Positions 20,701 through 29,100 of a stretch of DNA of 64,000 nucleotides are shown piece after piece. Origin of the DNA: Limnomonas spitsbergensis (lineage: Eukaryota > Chlorophyta > Chlorophyceae > Chlamydomonadales); assembly GCA_037349105.1 (NCBI GenBank), contig JAYJMM010000111.1, positions 1,798,001-1,862,000 on the forward strand, read 5' to 3'. Within the stretch, counting starts at the first letter, position 1, and the number at the start of each line of letters is the position of its first letter. A program made the position numbers and the translations under genes. The notes under the pieces are model-generated. The model had not been told where the DNA came from. It saw nothing but the letters and a program-made list of their open reading frames with translations, and did not search any database.

Positions 20701-22711
20701 CATATGGCCTATTTAGTGCCTGTACCGGTTTACGGGCACGTGTCCCATGCATCAAATGTGATGCTCTGTTGGATCACATTTGTCCATGTCACCCTGGCTG
20801 TGAATGTGCACACAGATCGGTTGGTGGTGACCGGGGGAGAGAGAAGCAGAGGCCAAATGCAGCCTAGCATGCCGGATCATTTCATAACCAGTATTTCTTT
20901 TGGAGCGCGTCACGCCACTTCTTGAGGGCCGCCAGGCGGCCACTGCTGGGCCGATAGGGAACAAACTTGGGCAGGCCACCAGCTCATGGCCCAAACATCA
21001 GGGCCTGCTGCACCAATTCCTGCTTCAACAAGCCCTGCTGGCGACACCCAGGTTGTAGCTGAAGTGTGGCTGAAGTTTACCATAAGGCTATATTCAAAGA
21101 TAGTACATGCCAGTGATAACGTACTGCCAGTGATAACGTACTGCCAGTGATAACGTACTGCCAGTGATAACGTACTGCCAGTGATAACGTACTGCCAGTG
21201 ATAACGTACTGCCAGTGATAACGTACTGCATAACAGAGCAGGCGCATATCTGGTTGCAAACCCAAAATGGGTGAAATTTCGTGTTTTTTTCAGTGGTTAC
21301 CGTATCACTTTCAGCTACATTTCAGCTACACTGTGGCCTGCCGCCACCAGCCCCTGGCTCGGCCAGCCCATACCATAACCCTGCGCCCAGCCTAATTTGT
21401 GCCTCAAACCTCAACTCTGCGTCAAGCTTCAACCCTGCCTGAAACTTCAATCCCCAGTCAAGCTTAAACCCTACCTCTAACATCAAACCTGCATCACGCT
21501 CAAACCCCGCATCAGGCCAAAGCCTCAATCTGAAGCCAAAGCATCGAGCCTAAACCCCGCCCTGGCGCTCACCTGTGGACACCTGGATCAGGCAGGTCAA
21601 GCCCAGGTAGCATCGGCGGGAGTGGTGCTCTGTATCCAGAGCAAACTCTTTGACCTGGCACCATCCAGGGGGGCAGAAAGGTGGGCACGTGTGGCATGGT
21701 TCAAGGAAGTGGCATGATACAAACCATACGGGACGTGCTTAGCTGGATTGTATTACCAAGGTAGCACAATACGGCATGATACGAACCATACGGGACATGT
21801 TTCACTGGATTGTACTGCCAAGGTAGCACGCTACAGCGTGACACAGCACATGTTTAACAGGATTGTACTACCATGCTTCTCACCAGCTTCAGCTGGTTAA
21901 CCATGTGCTGCAACTGGCGCTGCGTTTTCACGAGGACATATGGTGAACTCTCCAGCGCGGGCGGCGGCAGGGGGGCCGCAGAAGGAGCCGCCTGCGCCCA
22001 CGCAGCTGGGTTCCGTAGCAGGGCCTGTATCTCCCTCTCGTGCGGGTGCTGCCCGGCAGAGGATCCAGGAACCTGCGTCTTGGACTCCTTGCGATCTTGA
22101 GCCTTGCTGCTGGGTCCTCTGCTGCATGGGGCGCATGCCGCATGGCATGCAGTCATGCAGCATGCAAGGGCGATGAGGTGCTAGTAGGGCAGGGAGGATG
22201 CCTCTAGCCTCTGCGATGGTGGGTGTTAAAGTCCAAATGGCTGGCCAGCTGCTTCCCAGGTGTAATCACAGGCATCACATCATTGCATGTTCAACGCCGT
22301 AACCTGATGGTTCCCAGGAAAAAAAATCAGGTACAGCTACCCATGAAAGAACTGACTGTCCCCCGTGCGCACTATCTTCCTTGGACATTCTGGGCAACAT
22401 ACGATGTGCATTTTGTACAGAATTCTGAGTTCACCATGGCAGCTGCACCCATGCCATGCCATGCATCCTTGTTCTGCTGTGAATTGGTCTGCGCACCTGC
22501 TGGAAATGTCAGCATGCGCCATGCAAGCTTTGCAGGACCCGGGATGGGTGAAAGGCTCTCGGCCGTTGTCGACGTGTCGGAGGCGAAAACCTCGCTGAGG
22601 CTGCTGCCGCATTAATTCGCATCTCCTCCTCCTCCTGACGATCCAACCACAGAAAATCCCGGCGCCCGACAGCAGACTGAGAGCTGGGAGGACGTCGCTC
22701 GCTGGTCCCAT
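5588..22711 (-). CDS. EXD2/RRP6L3-like membrane-anchored 3'-5' exonuclease (17 exons)
   Basis: Predicted DEDDy 3'-5' exonuclease of 1040 residues, related to plant RRP6-like 3 and animal EXD2. Exons (high to low): 22711-22497, 22121-21884, 21654-21573, 20224-20136, 19182-19090, 18208-18087, 17518-16861, 15000-14907, 12507-12353, 11469-11314, 10988-10916, 9809-9683, 8684-8597, 7725-7666, 6985-6639, 6249-5875, 5738-5588. All phases join and the total is 3123 nt. Residues 7-25 are hydrophobic and are followed by five Arg, an anchor like the EXD2 outer-membrane anchor. Motif I is D158-T-E160, motif II N215-D216, motif III Y281-A-C-T-D285, all intact. HRDC-like residues fall at about 500-565. A zinc/HNH-like segment follows, with C702-x2-C705, H735 and C741-x2-C744-H745. 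Family members act on RNA or DNA in organelles; substrate and location here are inference. The Ala-rich exon 7 insert is unusual. Confidence 0.9.
5875..6249 (-). CDS. Exonuclease gene, exon 16
   Basis: Acceptor GCATCGCAG, donor AGAAG|GTAGGA, phase 2 to 2. Encodes YLQDVVKQCLGRDPSAEEPG and LDEALLDGLGQRRRKQVVKA, the helical block after EFGIPL in the family, then a variable Gly/Ala-rich stretch. Confidence 0.85.
6639..6985 (-). CDS. Exonuclease gene, exon 15
   Basis: Acceptor GGGACGCAG, donor GTCAG|GTGAGA, phase 0 to 2. Begins ASELAKRAIASEFGIPLHPP, the conserved EFGIPL block, then a Ser/Ala/Pro-rich linker, and ends GAARRAALALQKASKTMPQD. Confidence 0.88.
7110..7230 (+). repeat. Two direct copies of a ~70-bp intronic unit
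   Basis: GGAGTAACTTGAGGGTT followed by CATCCTTGTTGGCTGAAC occurs twice in tandem within intron 14 of the exonuclease gene. Confidence 0.75.
7335..7530 (+). repeat. Tandem CCCTGGATCCAGAGG repeat
   Basis: Five to six copies of a 30-35 bp purine-rich unit, AAACCCTGGATCCAGAGGGG with variable spacers. Related copies occur at 5370-5420, so the motif is dispersed as well as tandem. Confidence 0.8.
7666..7725 (-). CDS. Exonuclease gene, exon 14 (HNH-like core)
   Basis: Twenty codons, phase 0 to 0, acceptor CTGCATCAG, donor CACAAG|GTGAGT. Encodes SHRSHDVVLLCVECHQKAHK, the most conserved His/Cys motif of the EXD2/RRP6L3 C-terminal segment. Confidence 0.92.
8270..8420 (+). repeat. GTAGCTGAA-tailed dispersed repeat
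   Basis: Starts near TGATATCACCTTTGG, contains CTTCGGCCAGTGGCTCAAGC and ends TTGTAGCTGAAATGTAGCTT. Adjacent relatives lie at 8085-8235 and 8925-9082. It is probably a nonautonomous element, but no terminal repeats or target duplication could be fixed. Confidence 0.55.
8597..8684 (-). CDS. Exonuclease gene, exon 13
   Basis: Acceptor CATGCGGCAG, donor CTGAAG|GTAGGT, phase 2 to 0. Encodes CVVCGELGHYLRYRVVPACY and RKNFPPHLK, the first Cys pair of the zinc/HNH-like segment. The in-frame peptide is easily missed because a different frame is open here. Confidence 0.9.
9278..9463 (+). repeat. 21-bp GC-box-like minisatellite
   Basis: About nine copies of GGGGGTGGGCGTGGCCTGCCG in intron 12 of the exonuclease gene. 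The G5-TGGGCG tracts could form G-quadruplexes. The open frames across it reflect the 21-bp (seven-codon) period and are not treated as genes. Confidence 0.93.
9683..9809 (-). CDS. Exonuclease gene, exon 12
   Basis: Acceptor GTGTTCAG, donor AACAG|GTGCGA, phase 1 to 2. Encodes YLTKGIAERISVDPPAIRLL and NTFYSQSKLNR. The retained intron would read CDRCG in frame, mimicking the true CVVCG of exon 13, so the junction was set by family agreement. Confidence 0.88.
10660..10830 (+). repeat. Degenerate interstitial telomere-like tract
   Basis: Scattered CTAAACCCTCAC, CCTAAACCCTAAAC and CCTCAACCCCTTAA motifs in intron 11. Confidence 0.6.
10916..10988 (-). CDS. Exonuclease gene, exon 11
   Basis: Acceptor GCTGCCAG, donor GAAT|GTGAGC, phase 0 to 1. 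Encodes VYQNARMLSMDGELLCHCDL and RKIE; T|GG restores the expected Trp of the WYL motif in exon 12. Confidence 0.92.
11314..11469 (-). CDS. Exonuclease gene, exon 10
   Basis: Acceptor CTCTTCAG, donor AAGGAG|GTGCAG, phase 0 to 0, 52 codons. Encodes AGQICDLLAAEATGQLPW, a His/Pro-rich stretch, and KETQRDWLIRKFSAKKE, which leads into the conserved VYxNxRML segment of exon 11. Confidence 0.82.
11690..11875 (+). repeat. Degenerate ~122-bp direct repeat
   Basis: GGAAATGCTTGAGGCAACAT at about 11706 recurs as GGAAATGCTCGAGGCAACAC at about 11828. Each is followed by a GAAATCCCCTGAGGAA block. Confidence 0.65.
12208..12300 (-). repeat. Copy of the ~90-bp GC-rich dispersed element
   Basis: A diverged member (GGATGTGGCTTCAGCCCAGG, TTTCCTTAACTCT, GGGGCATAGTTTTCTCT) of the family described at 33708. 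It lies close to the triplicated donor of exon 9. Confidence 0.6.
12301..12356 (-). repeat. Triplicated 5' splice site of exon 9
   Basis: Three 23-bp tandem copies of TTGGGCGAAG|GTGAGATC on the minus strand. Donor GT dinucleotides lie at about 12352, 12329 and 12306; the third copy reads GCGCAG|GTGAGA. The first keeps phase with exon 10. Use of either other donor would add 23 or 46 nt and shift the frame. Confidence 0.85.
12353..12507 (-). CDS. Exonuclease gene, exon 9 (HRDC, second half)
   Basis: Acceptor CTGCCCGTAG, donor GCGAAG|GTGAGA, phase 1 to 0. Encodes DDSPQFVMPDPLLLALAASR and continues to SRAPWAK. Its donor is present three times in tandem and its acceptor plus exon start is duplicated upstream (see the repeat entries). 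Confidence 0.88.
12510..12740 (-). repeat. Repeats with a duplicated acceptor and start of exon 9
   Basis: A second copy of CTGCCCGTAG|ATGATGATAG with diverged exon sequence (reads DDSPQYVIHDP) lies at about 12664-12710, some 200 bp upstream of exon 9 in the transcript. Between them are repeats of CAGAAACGGCACA with GCTTGTTTTTTAGTGCTT. Confidence 0.8.
12966..13126 (+). repeat. 11-bp minisatellite
   Basis: About 14 copies of GGGCTAAGTGT (some GGGCTAAGTTT), running directly into the 53-bp array in intron 8. Confidence 0.95.
13127..14628 (+). repeat. 53-bp G-run minisatellite
   Basis: About 28 copies of a unit made of a G6-G10 run, then CTGTGGAGGAGCAGGGAGCA, TGTCTGGTGGCAGTCATAAT and CCAGAT. 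Length differences come mostly from the G run, which shifts frame between units. Variant combinations recur at larger spacing (the AACATGTCTGGTGG variant near 13961 and 14391), indicating higher-order duplication. Long ORFs on both strands are a by-product. Confidence 0.95.
14907..15000 (-). CDS. Exonuclease gene, exon 8 (HRDC, first half)
   Basis: Acceptor CCTCTGCAG, donor GCAG|GTGGGG, phase 0 to 1. Encodes PSVAPDATSTEENLQACVYA and then LCQWRDDQARA, the WRDxxAR core before the HRDC-like helices. Confidence 0.88.
15035..15405 (+). repeat. Degenerate telomere-like GGTTTAGGGATAAGG tract
   Basis: Many variants of GGGTTTAGGG, GGGATAAGGGTT and GGGACCAGGGTTTGGG inside intron 7. An interstitial telomere-like array, not a chromosome end. 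Confidence 0.7.
15790..16515 (+). repeat. 15-bp AACATGCAGACCATG minisatellite
   Basis: About 48 units of a 15-bp repeat mixed with 9- and 6-bp variants (AACATGCAC, AACAAGCAG) in intron 7. It has no stop on the plus strand (Met-Asn-Met-Gln-Thr pattern) or the minus strand (Met-Phe-Met-Val-Cys and His-Val-Leu patterns). It lies between exons 7 and 8 on the opposite strand to the long plus ORF, so coding is unlikely. Confidence 0.93.
16567..16603. other. Imperfect hairpin in intron 7
   Basis: GCTTCAACATT and AATGTTGAAGC form an 11-bp stem around a 15-nt AT-rich loop. Confidence 0.6.
16861..17518 (-). CDS. Exonuclease gene, exon 7 (motif III plus Ala-rich insert)
   Basis: Acceptor TTATGCAG, donor AGCAGG|GTAAGT, phase 2 to 0. 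It starts (R)YACTDVHYLLNLAALLRMEL, motif III with Tyr and Asp present. The usual Arg after Tyr-Ala is Cys here. About 115-150 residues of Ala/Thr-rich low complexity follow, coded in part by a GCN tract, then SELHLLALVSSNKVALQLYC and KPESKAAVAAAASHIIKRYY, which resume the family's helical segment. Confidence 0.88.
17518..17684 (-). repeat. Tandem copies of the exon 7 acceptor and start
   Basis: In transcript order, two decoys precede the true exon 7. The copy at 17648-17678 reads YARTDVQYLLN then an immediate TAA. The copy at 17569-17603 reads YVRTDVHYLVN. Both have AG acceptors (TTTCACAAG, TTGTGCAG). Telomere-like GGGTTAAGGGTTAAGAGTTT fills the spacers. Confidence 0.85.
17697..17812 (+). repeat. 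Three ~37-bp G-rich tandem copies
   Basis: GGGGATCACAACCAAGAAGG followed by GGGCAACATAGG, three times, in intron 6. Confidence 0.85.
18087..18208 (-). CDS. Exonuclease gene, exon 6
   Basis: Phase 0 to 2, donor ATCAG|GTAGCC. Encodes VLGKDQRSLSHLLRVYCG and TLQLSDWTSRPLTQQQIR. The intron just upstream in the transcript contains three decayed copies of this exon's start. Confidence 0.92.
18209..18502 (-). repeat. Decayed tandem copies of the exon 6 start
   Basis: Units of about 95 bp at roughly 18271, 18364 and 18461 repeat the first 35-40 nt of exon 6 (GATCAGCGCTCCTTGTCACA) and its upstream pyrimidine/acceptor region (GTACCTCTGCCCCCC). Later copies lose the acceptor or reading frame. A fourth weak copy of the flank is near 18630. 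Confidence 0.8.
19090..19182 (-). CDS. Exonuclease gene, exon 5 (motif II)
   Basis: Encodes VLHGAANDVLWLQRDFHLYL then VNVFDTEKACQ, a textbook motif II. It ends CAG|GCATGT, a GC donor. The downstream acceptor AAGCAG gives ACQ|VLG, which agrees with the family, so this is a GC-AG intron. Confidence 0.92.
19704..19782 (+). repeat. 16-bp CTCCTGGTGTAAATAT repeat
   Basis: Five copies, the last two with TATAAATAT, in intron 4. Confidence 0.9.
20136..20224 (-). CDS. Exonuclease gene, exon 4
   Basis: Acceptor GTGTCAG, donor CAAG|GTACTA, phase 1 to 0. Encodes HQDWILDVVALHGHVHLM and DVLVDPRIVK, the segment between motifs I and II. Confidence 0.93.
20905..21078 (+). repeat. GTAGCTGAA-tailed dispersed repeat
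   Basis: Full-looking member ending TTGTAGCTGAAGTGTGGCTG, with GGCCGCCAGGCGGCCAC at the start. A minus-strand end fragment follows at 21300-21370. Confidence 0.55.
21105..21230 (+). repeat. 17-bp GCCAGTGATAACGTACT repeat
   Basis: Seven near-perfect tandem copies in intron 3. Confidence 0.95.
21573..21654 (-). CDS. Exonuclease gene, exon 3 (motif I)
   Basis: Acceptor TGCCAG, donor ACAG|GTGAGC, phase 0 to 1. Encodes VKEFALDTEHHSRRCYLG and then LTCLIQVST. The Asp and Glu of DxE are exonuclease motif I. Confidence 0.93.
21700..21872 (+). repeat. ~75-bp degenerate tandem repeat
   Basis: Three imperfect copies containing GGCATGATACAAACCATACG and GGATTGTACTACCAAGGTAG in intron 2. Confidence 0.7.
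21884..22121 (-). CDS. Exonuclease gene, exon 2
   Basis: Acceptor CCCATGCAG, donor CTG|GTGAGA, phase 2 to 0. Encodes the region before the exonuclease fold, including QHPHEREIQALLRNPAAW and ESSPYVLVKTQRQLQHMV, which match the conserved pre-exonuclease linker of RRP6-like proteins. Confidence 0.85.
22497..22711 (-). CDS. Exonuclease gene, exon 1 (start and membrane anchor)
   Basis: ATG at 22711-22709. Encodes a hydrophobic segment (SLLSGAGIFCGWIV) followed by RRRRR and then GFRLRHVDNGREPF, the N-terminal layout of RRP6L3 proteins. The donor AG|GTGCGC leaves phase 2, matching exon 2. An alternative phase-2 donor lies 41 nt upstream (CCCGG|GTCCTG). Confidence 0.75.
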
Positions 22712-23644
22712 AGCGCCACGGAGGGGCTAGAATCGAGGCGTGAGGGAATCAGCCAACGATGAATCGATTAATTAAAGCGCGGTTCGGATAAGAGTACCCG
22801 CACGCGCGTGGCAGCAGCTACCTTGCGGGTTCTGCCGGCAGCCCCTACAGCAGGTCCCACGTACAGGACGTGTTGATCAGTCCTGTTTGATGTTTACTTA
22901 TGTAATCTCATGAAGGTGCAACACAGAGCTGACAACTCAGAGGTCGAGGTCTTCGGTTTTGTTCGGTCGCTCGGCCACCCGCGGTCGTCCTCAACTTCAA
23001 ACCTATGGTCCAGACAGCCCCCATTCATAGTTTCATACCTTAGTGTGCACCCTACACTGATCTCTGCTCCTTTCCTTTAAACTCGTTTTTTCCTGGGCTC
23101 ATATCTCTCCCCATTCTCTGCCCCTTGCTGCTACAGGAGGGGTTTTTGCTGGCCTGACATGACATCATGTGCAGTGTTAATAAGTTTCCAGCAGCCCAGC
23201 ACTTACAAACCAACAACATGAGCTGATAGTAAGTTGCTGACTTGAATAATCAGAAGGATAGGGCTCCATTACCACTTGAGAAGGTACGTCATGCACATAT
23301 GTTGAGTATACGGTACCAGTACAGATTTTTTGTACTTTCCAATTTGCACAATTTTTGCGAGCACTCAAAAGCCATAATGCGTTGTGTGCCCTCATACAGC
23401 ATGTGCACTGCATGCTCTGTAATTGCATGGCAGTTGTACCTCAGCCCAGGTAGTACAGCATATTTCCTCGTGCGAGTTTTCTTTGCTGCCTTCATCGACC
23501 CTTGAGAATGGGGAGTAGTGACATGTGAGGGTACAGCATGCTTTTGCTGCTGATGCCTAACCCCGGGTCTACAACGTCTAGAATCCTCTGCATGCGCATG
23601 GAAATTTGCAATGTACCACAGCCTTTGTACCGTATTCAAGTCTC

Positions 23645-23872
23645 TTGATGGATCAAACCCGCCAAATAATCGTTTCACCCCCTGTCTAGACCACCGGGTT
23701 GGCAGATTCCATGTCCCTGCCTCCCTCACGCAGGAGGGTGGCATGGCTGCACCATGATCCTGGTTGTGCATGGTAGCTGTAATTGAGGTTGCTCATCCCC
23801 TTCCAGCGCCACACGGCCGAGCATTGAGCAGGTCCCAGCGGGTATGCACCGTCTTAAGAATCCTGTCCCATG
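23645..23872 (+). mobile_element. tRNA-like SINE, copy 2
   Basis: Collinear with the copy at 4366-4620: GATCAAACCCGCC (head remnant), GATTCCATGTCCCTGCCTCC, GGCATGGCTGCACCATGATC, CACACGGCCGAGCATTGAGC and CAGCGGGTATGCACCGTCTT. The A-box part of the head is diverged. Confidence 0.65.
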
Positions 23873-24959
23873 CAGCCCTGAATATCCCTGGAAGGTGGTG
23901 CAGTCACATGTGAGGGGATGGGCTTAGGACTTCAAGGCCTAGGGCTTAGGCTCGCCCGTAAGCTTAGAGTTGGGGCCCAGAGGATAGTTGGAATTGTTGG
24001 TAGGTTTGTGTTTCATTTTTATGTTTAAGCTTGGGTTTAAATGCCTCTTTTTTGAGTCCATGACTACCCCTCTCACCAGGGGGCTTCTCAATGCCTTATC
24101 CTCTTAGTCCTCACTTTCATCCGCCCCCCTCCCCCTTGCCGTTCGGCTGCGCACCCCAGTCGTTCAGCCACAGTGTTCGGCTACAACCCACTGACGCTGA
24201 GTCAATGTTAGTTCACCTGCACCCCTCTGTTCCTCAGCCACCGTTTTGTTCAGCTACGCCCCCCTGTCAGTCAGCTACCGTTTTGTTCAGCTACACGGCC
24301 TATCCACCCCTACAATTCAGAATTATGGAGGGTGCCAGGGGCCCAATCGGCTCAATAGTGCGCTTATAATGGTGTCGAGGAATGGAGCTGGTTCACAAAT
24401 GTCAAATGGCCATGCCGACATACACCTTCCACATAGTTGGCGCATTGCCAACTTCGGATGGCCCCTGATCTGGCTGAAGTCCCTTCATCATCCGGGGGAT
24501 GTCATTGTACAGTGGCCAGGGCGCGGCCTCGTCAACTGGGTATGGAAACTCAGCTGGCATGCTCAAGCTGTTGCGCGAAGCTGTTGGCGACTGACCAGGG
24601 ACCCCCACCAACTGGGCATATCGGCGGCTGAAGATGATGTCCAAGGTTGACAACTCGCACATCACAAACTCACAATGACACCCTAACTTCTAGTAGGGGA
24701 GGCCGAAATTGCAAAATATATGGGCTGGCTCCTTGAGCAGAGGCAGGAGCGAGTGCTGCCGGAGTAGAAGGGGTAGGAAATCAAATTGATGTTATCGTGC
24801 GCTGTCGCTTGCATGTGTTCATCTTGGAAAGCCTTTTAGTCATTTTCTTGCACTCTTCCCCTGTTGGTGGTTCCTTAGAGCCGCAAGGTTGTCTGTGAAT
24901 TTGAAGACTACCCTTCAACACTGTTCACTGGTTGTGCTTTGTATTCTTCTTGTTTGGTG

Positions 24960-25079
24960 GGTGAACTTGCTATCCTTTCTTTCCTCTTGTGCCTTCCCCC
25001 TGGACTTTCTTAGCTGTCCTTTTGTTTGCCGACGTGGCCGAGCTTCATTTCGCATGGCCCAGAGGTGTAACGTCATTAA
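24960..25079 (+). mobile_element. LINE-type 3' tail fragment with pyrimidine tract
   Basis: A T/C-rich lead (TTTCTTTCCTCTTGTGCC) followed by ACGTGGCCGAGCTTC and GGCCCAGAGGTGTAACGTCA, the same arrangement as the ends at 50.5 and 58.6 kb. Confidence 0.55.
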
Positions 25080-26086
25080 AAGGTTGCCATTGCCCAATTC
25101 ATGGCAACTACCATGGCAGCTACACTGTTTGACTCAATCATGGGCACACAGACAACAGTGTTTGGGGTTGTGTAGCCGCAACACCCTCCCCTTGCCAATC
25201 TTGCATGCTAAGAAGGGTCTGCTGGCTTTCATGCAAGTTATATTTTATGACGCAGATCGACAGCCATTGACTTATGCAACTGAATGCAACCGTTTAGCTA
25301 TGGTCTCAATCTGATGTCTAGGCAAAATAATTAAAAAATTCAAAACAAGGTGTGTTTTTTCTTCTGGGTGTTTCCAGTCTTGCTTCCAGTTATCATTTTT
25401 ATTTGCCCCCTCCCCGGACCCCCCCCCTGGCCCCTTGGCCCCCTGGGCCCCTCCCTCTCGGTAAGGGCTTGGTTTTATGGGGCTAGGGTCATACGGTAAG
25501 AGGGAATGGGCAGGCAAAAACAAGTAAGGGGACAAGGGGTGATAAGACAAGGGCGGCGTTGTGGATGAGGTAACCTTGGTAGGAAGGAGCATGAGGATTT
25601 GTGGTTCAATGATGTTAAACCTCTGGCGGGGCCCTGCTCAAATAAGGCTCGGCCGCGTGGGCGCTTAACTTAAGGGGGGGGGGGTGATGAGTACCACGGT
25701 AAGCGTGAAAGGGTGACAAGTGTTTTGGATTGGTTGTGCCGACACAAGTTCTCCATCTGTCACCTACCGGTATCGGGATATCGGCTTGAATCAGAAAGTA
25801 TGAACCCTAATCTGCCACGTGTGCTGTGACCCTGGTTGTGACGCGCCCCTCCCCAACGGTAGAGGCTCTATTGGTAGCGTGCCAACACCCTTCATTTCGA
25901 CCCTCTCTTCTGCCTTAATTCCATCCCCATCCGCATCATTCCCCACTCTGTCTACTTGCGTCCTCTCCGCTCTCCCCACCCTTCTCTTTTTAAGATTTCT
26001 GATTCACGGCTGTTGGCTCCCGATGCTTGACCACCACGCGTGATATTGCTTGATTTCGTCTTCCCTTTCGCTGAAAACCGCTCTCC

Positions 26087-26195
26087 ATGCCGTTCATGAG
26101 CTTCGCCCTGCTCTTGGCGCTCATTTGCTCCCTGCTGCCGCCCGGCAGCGCATCATCGACGACTGCCGCACCGGCGCGACATGACGATCATGGAG
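26087..26195 (+). CDS. Receptor kinase, exon 1 (signal peptide)
   Basis: ATG at 26087. Encodes [20 protein letters not shown] then [16 protein letters not shown]: a hydrophobic core and a small-residue cleavage region. The donor GGAG|GTCAGT leaves phase 1, matching the phase-1 start of the next module 6.7 kb downstream. It could belong to a separate short gene, but strand, phase and position fit. Confidence 0.6.
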
Positions 26196-29100
26196 GTCAG
26201 TGCATGCATGCATGCGTTCCAATCCACGCGCCCTAATCTGCTCGACCGTTCATGTATTCGTTCGGACTCAACAAAGTCGCCCTCGAAAATAACGATAGGG
26301 GAAATTACGCATCCAACTGTCACACCTTTCGATTGTCGAAAGGCAGGTGTGACAATTGGATTCGTAAGTTACACAGGCGGGGGGTAGCACGCAAAATCGA
26401 TGCGGTCGCATCTCTGTGCTGTCTGTTTTATAATATGATTGATTGAACAACATGTTGAAATCCGGAAGCAGCTGGTCCTTGCCTGTCTCGCCTGCTAGAC
26501 TTCAAATCACGATGGGTGAAACCTGAGCCTGGCGGCAATGCAAGTCCTTACTTTGGCCGGGCTCACACCTTGTATAGTCCCAGCAATATAAATGTAGTTT
26601 GGTGCTGTCACTGGCTCATTGAGATACTCTTAACATTTGCTTACGAGCATGGGTGCATTTAGTTCTCACACAGAGCACTGCAGGCGTGCATGGTCCTCCC
26701 TACGCAGTGCTGCTGCTTCCCACATGGGGTGTACAGTACATATACCTAGGAAGAGGTGAATACCTGTACTGAAGAGCAAATCACAGGCCCGTATGCCCTA
26801 TGATTCATTCAAGATATCCCGGAAGGTCATGTCAGGACTTCAACCCAGCTTCACTAATCCAGCCATGCATGCCAACAGATGATGTCAGGGTTCCCCAGTA
26901 CGACCGGTTGGGTCCGAACTCCGTACCGTGTATTGTATCGTATCACTCGTTCAACAATACGGTACCGTGTTAAAACACTGTGTCGGCCACTTTCTTACCG
27001 GTCCAGCCATTTTGGCCGTACCGTATCCGTATCCGTTCCGTTTGGCCGTACCGTATCCGTATCCGTTCCGTTTGGCCGTACTGTATTTCCGTACCGTGTA
27101 ACCCTGGTTGATGTGGGTGTTCATGGCATGCATGGATGTTTGCACAATTATCCTTGCATGCACCGCTGAGACGTGCAACATCAGTTCAGGAAGAAAGTAA
27201 ACTACGCCCCGCAGGGTTCCGTGAGGGTTCACGAAACAGTGCGGCATGGGCCGAGGCGGCGTCCACGCCATTACCTTTATCAGTTCATATACACAACAGG
27301 AATGCCAAGGGCTGTCTATTTGTATGCTGTATCGTGGTGGACCTAAGTGGTGGGGAGGGGGTTCAGTTTGCGGCTCATGCTGGTGGGGTGATGCAACTTA
27401 GACATGGTGTTGTAAGAGCTCTCGATAGGACTAGTATAAGCCGGAGGTTTGAGGCGATTCTTTGTCCCCGAGCTTTGGCTGCCGGTTATGATACTTTTAT
27501 CCGCCTACTAGTGACAGTCATGTTTTGCTATCCTTCGATAATCTGTGTATCTGTTTCGCCGCAATAAGGGGCCCTCCCCCATGAGGGGGGGTCCGGGAAT
27601 CCCCTTACTTGATGCGACCCGAATTTAGCCGCACCGTGGGATCCACACCGGGGCAATTCGCAAAATTTAGCTGCACCGCGGGATCCACACCTGGGCAATT
27701 TGCTACGCCAATTTGTCCCATCTGTCTGAACCGCCCAGACCATTACCAGATACAGAAAAGTGCGGGAAACATCCGCCCTTACAGCGTAGCAGTTAGGTGG
27801 TTAGCCGTCAGTTTTTAAACTGGTTTCCGGTACCGTAGATTTGCTTTGCCTTCCCTCATAATTAACGCTGTTTGGGGTTGAGGGATCCATGAATATACTA
27901 ATTATCTTTTGTCGACGCCACTCAGAAATCACGAGTTCGGGTCGATAATTTGCCCAGAGGGCAGAATTAAGGAAACCGTTTTTCATACCTGAGGGAAGGC
28001 AAATCAAAGCTACGGTCTCCATCTATCTATCAATCGATCCCTCCGACACTACCCCATTGCTGCATCCAGAACACCGGATTTCCGTCTAGCCGTCGAACTA
28101 TCCAAACCTACACCACCACCGCATCCATAACATTTGCACATTGCCGTTGAGTGTTAGGGTCAGGCGTGTGCAAGTTGAGGATCTGTCCCAAAGGGTTGCA
28201 TGTGGCACGTAGGGTGACAGCTAGGCCGCATTCACTGAGGGACCTCAGGTGTTGGGTTTGGGGCTTAGGGTGTAAGGGCTAGGCTGTAGGCGTTAGGAAC
28301 CGGCTGGAAGTGTCGCATGTAGCATTGTAGCCCACAGGGCTAGCTGCTGCTAGGCCTTGTGCATTCACATAACGACTTATGGTGTCATTGCTCAAGTGTT
28401 ATGATTGAGAGGACTACCGCCAGACCTGCGCAGCTGGGTGGTTATTAATCCTCCCATGATCCACGTCACTGTTGGACCACGTTGAACGGCGGGCATATCT
28501 GTCCTGTGCACCCAGATCATTGCCAGCTGTCTATAACCATCCAGTCGTCGAACTGGCCACGACTACCCCACCACGGCATACTGGTATGTAACACCAGCTT
28601 TTCGTCCAAGCCGTCTTAATGTCCTAAACCACACCCCTTCCACACACATGCAACACCTGGTATCCATCGAAGGTTCTAAGCATCGTAAACAATCCACTCC
28701 TAATCCACCCCTAAATCCACTCCTAAATCCACCCCTAAATCCACCCCTAAATCCACCCCTAAATCCACCCCTAAATCCACCCCTAAATCCACCCCTAATT
28801 CCACCCCTAAATCCACCCCTAAATCCACCCCTAAATCCACCCCTAAATCCACCCCTTAATCCACCCCTAAATCTACCCCTAAATCCACCCCTAAATCCAC
28901 CCCTAAATCCACCCCTAAATCCACCCCTTAATCCACCCCTAAATCCACCCCTAAATTTACCCCTAAATCCACCCCTAAATCCACCCCTAAATCCACCCCT
29001 TAATCCACCCCTAAATCCACCCCTAAATCCACCCCTAAATCCACCCCTAAATCCACCCCTAAATCCACCCCTAATTCCACCCCTAAATCCACCCCTAAAT

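Larger units (their letters stand above)
22712..26086. promoter_or_regulatory. Divergent intergenic region between the two large genes
   Basis: Separates the minus-strand exonuclease start (22711) from the plus-strand receptor-kinase start (26087), so it should hold both promoters, though no clear TATA or initiator element was recognised. It contains a SINE (23645-23872), tandem CAGCTACCGTTTTGTTCAGC motifs (24155-24300) and LINE tail fragments (24960-25079 and, minus, 25628-25665). A minus-strand stretch at 24402-24665 is open but not identified. Confidence 0.45.

Noticed and set aside
21105..21230. CRISPR-like direct repeats
   Set aside because: Units are contiguous 17-mers without spacers, in an intron of a eukaryotic gene.
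24402..24665. A minus-strand exon-like stretch in the intergenic region
   Set aside because: Open and fairly protein-like, but no recognised family, splice pair or neighbour exon could be tied to it.
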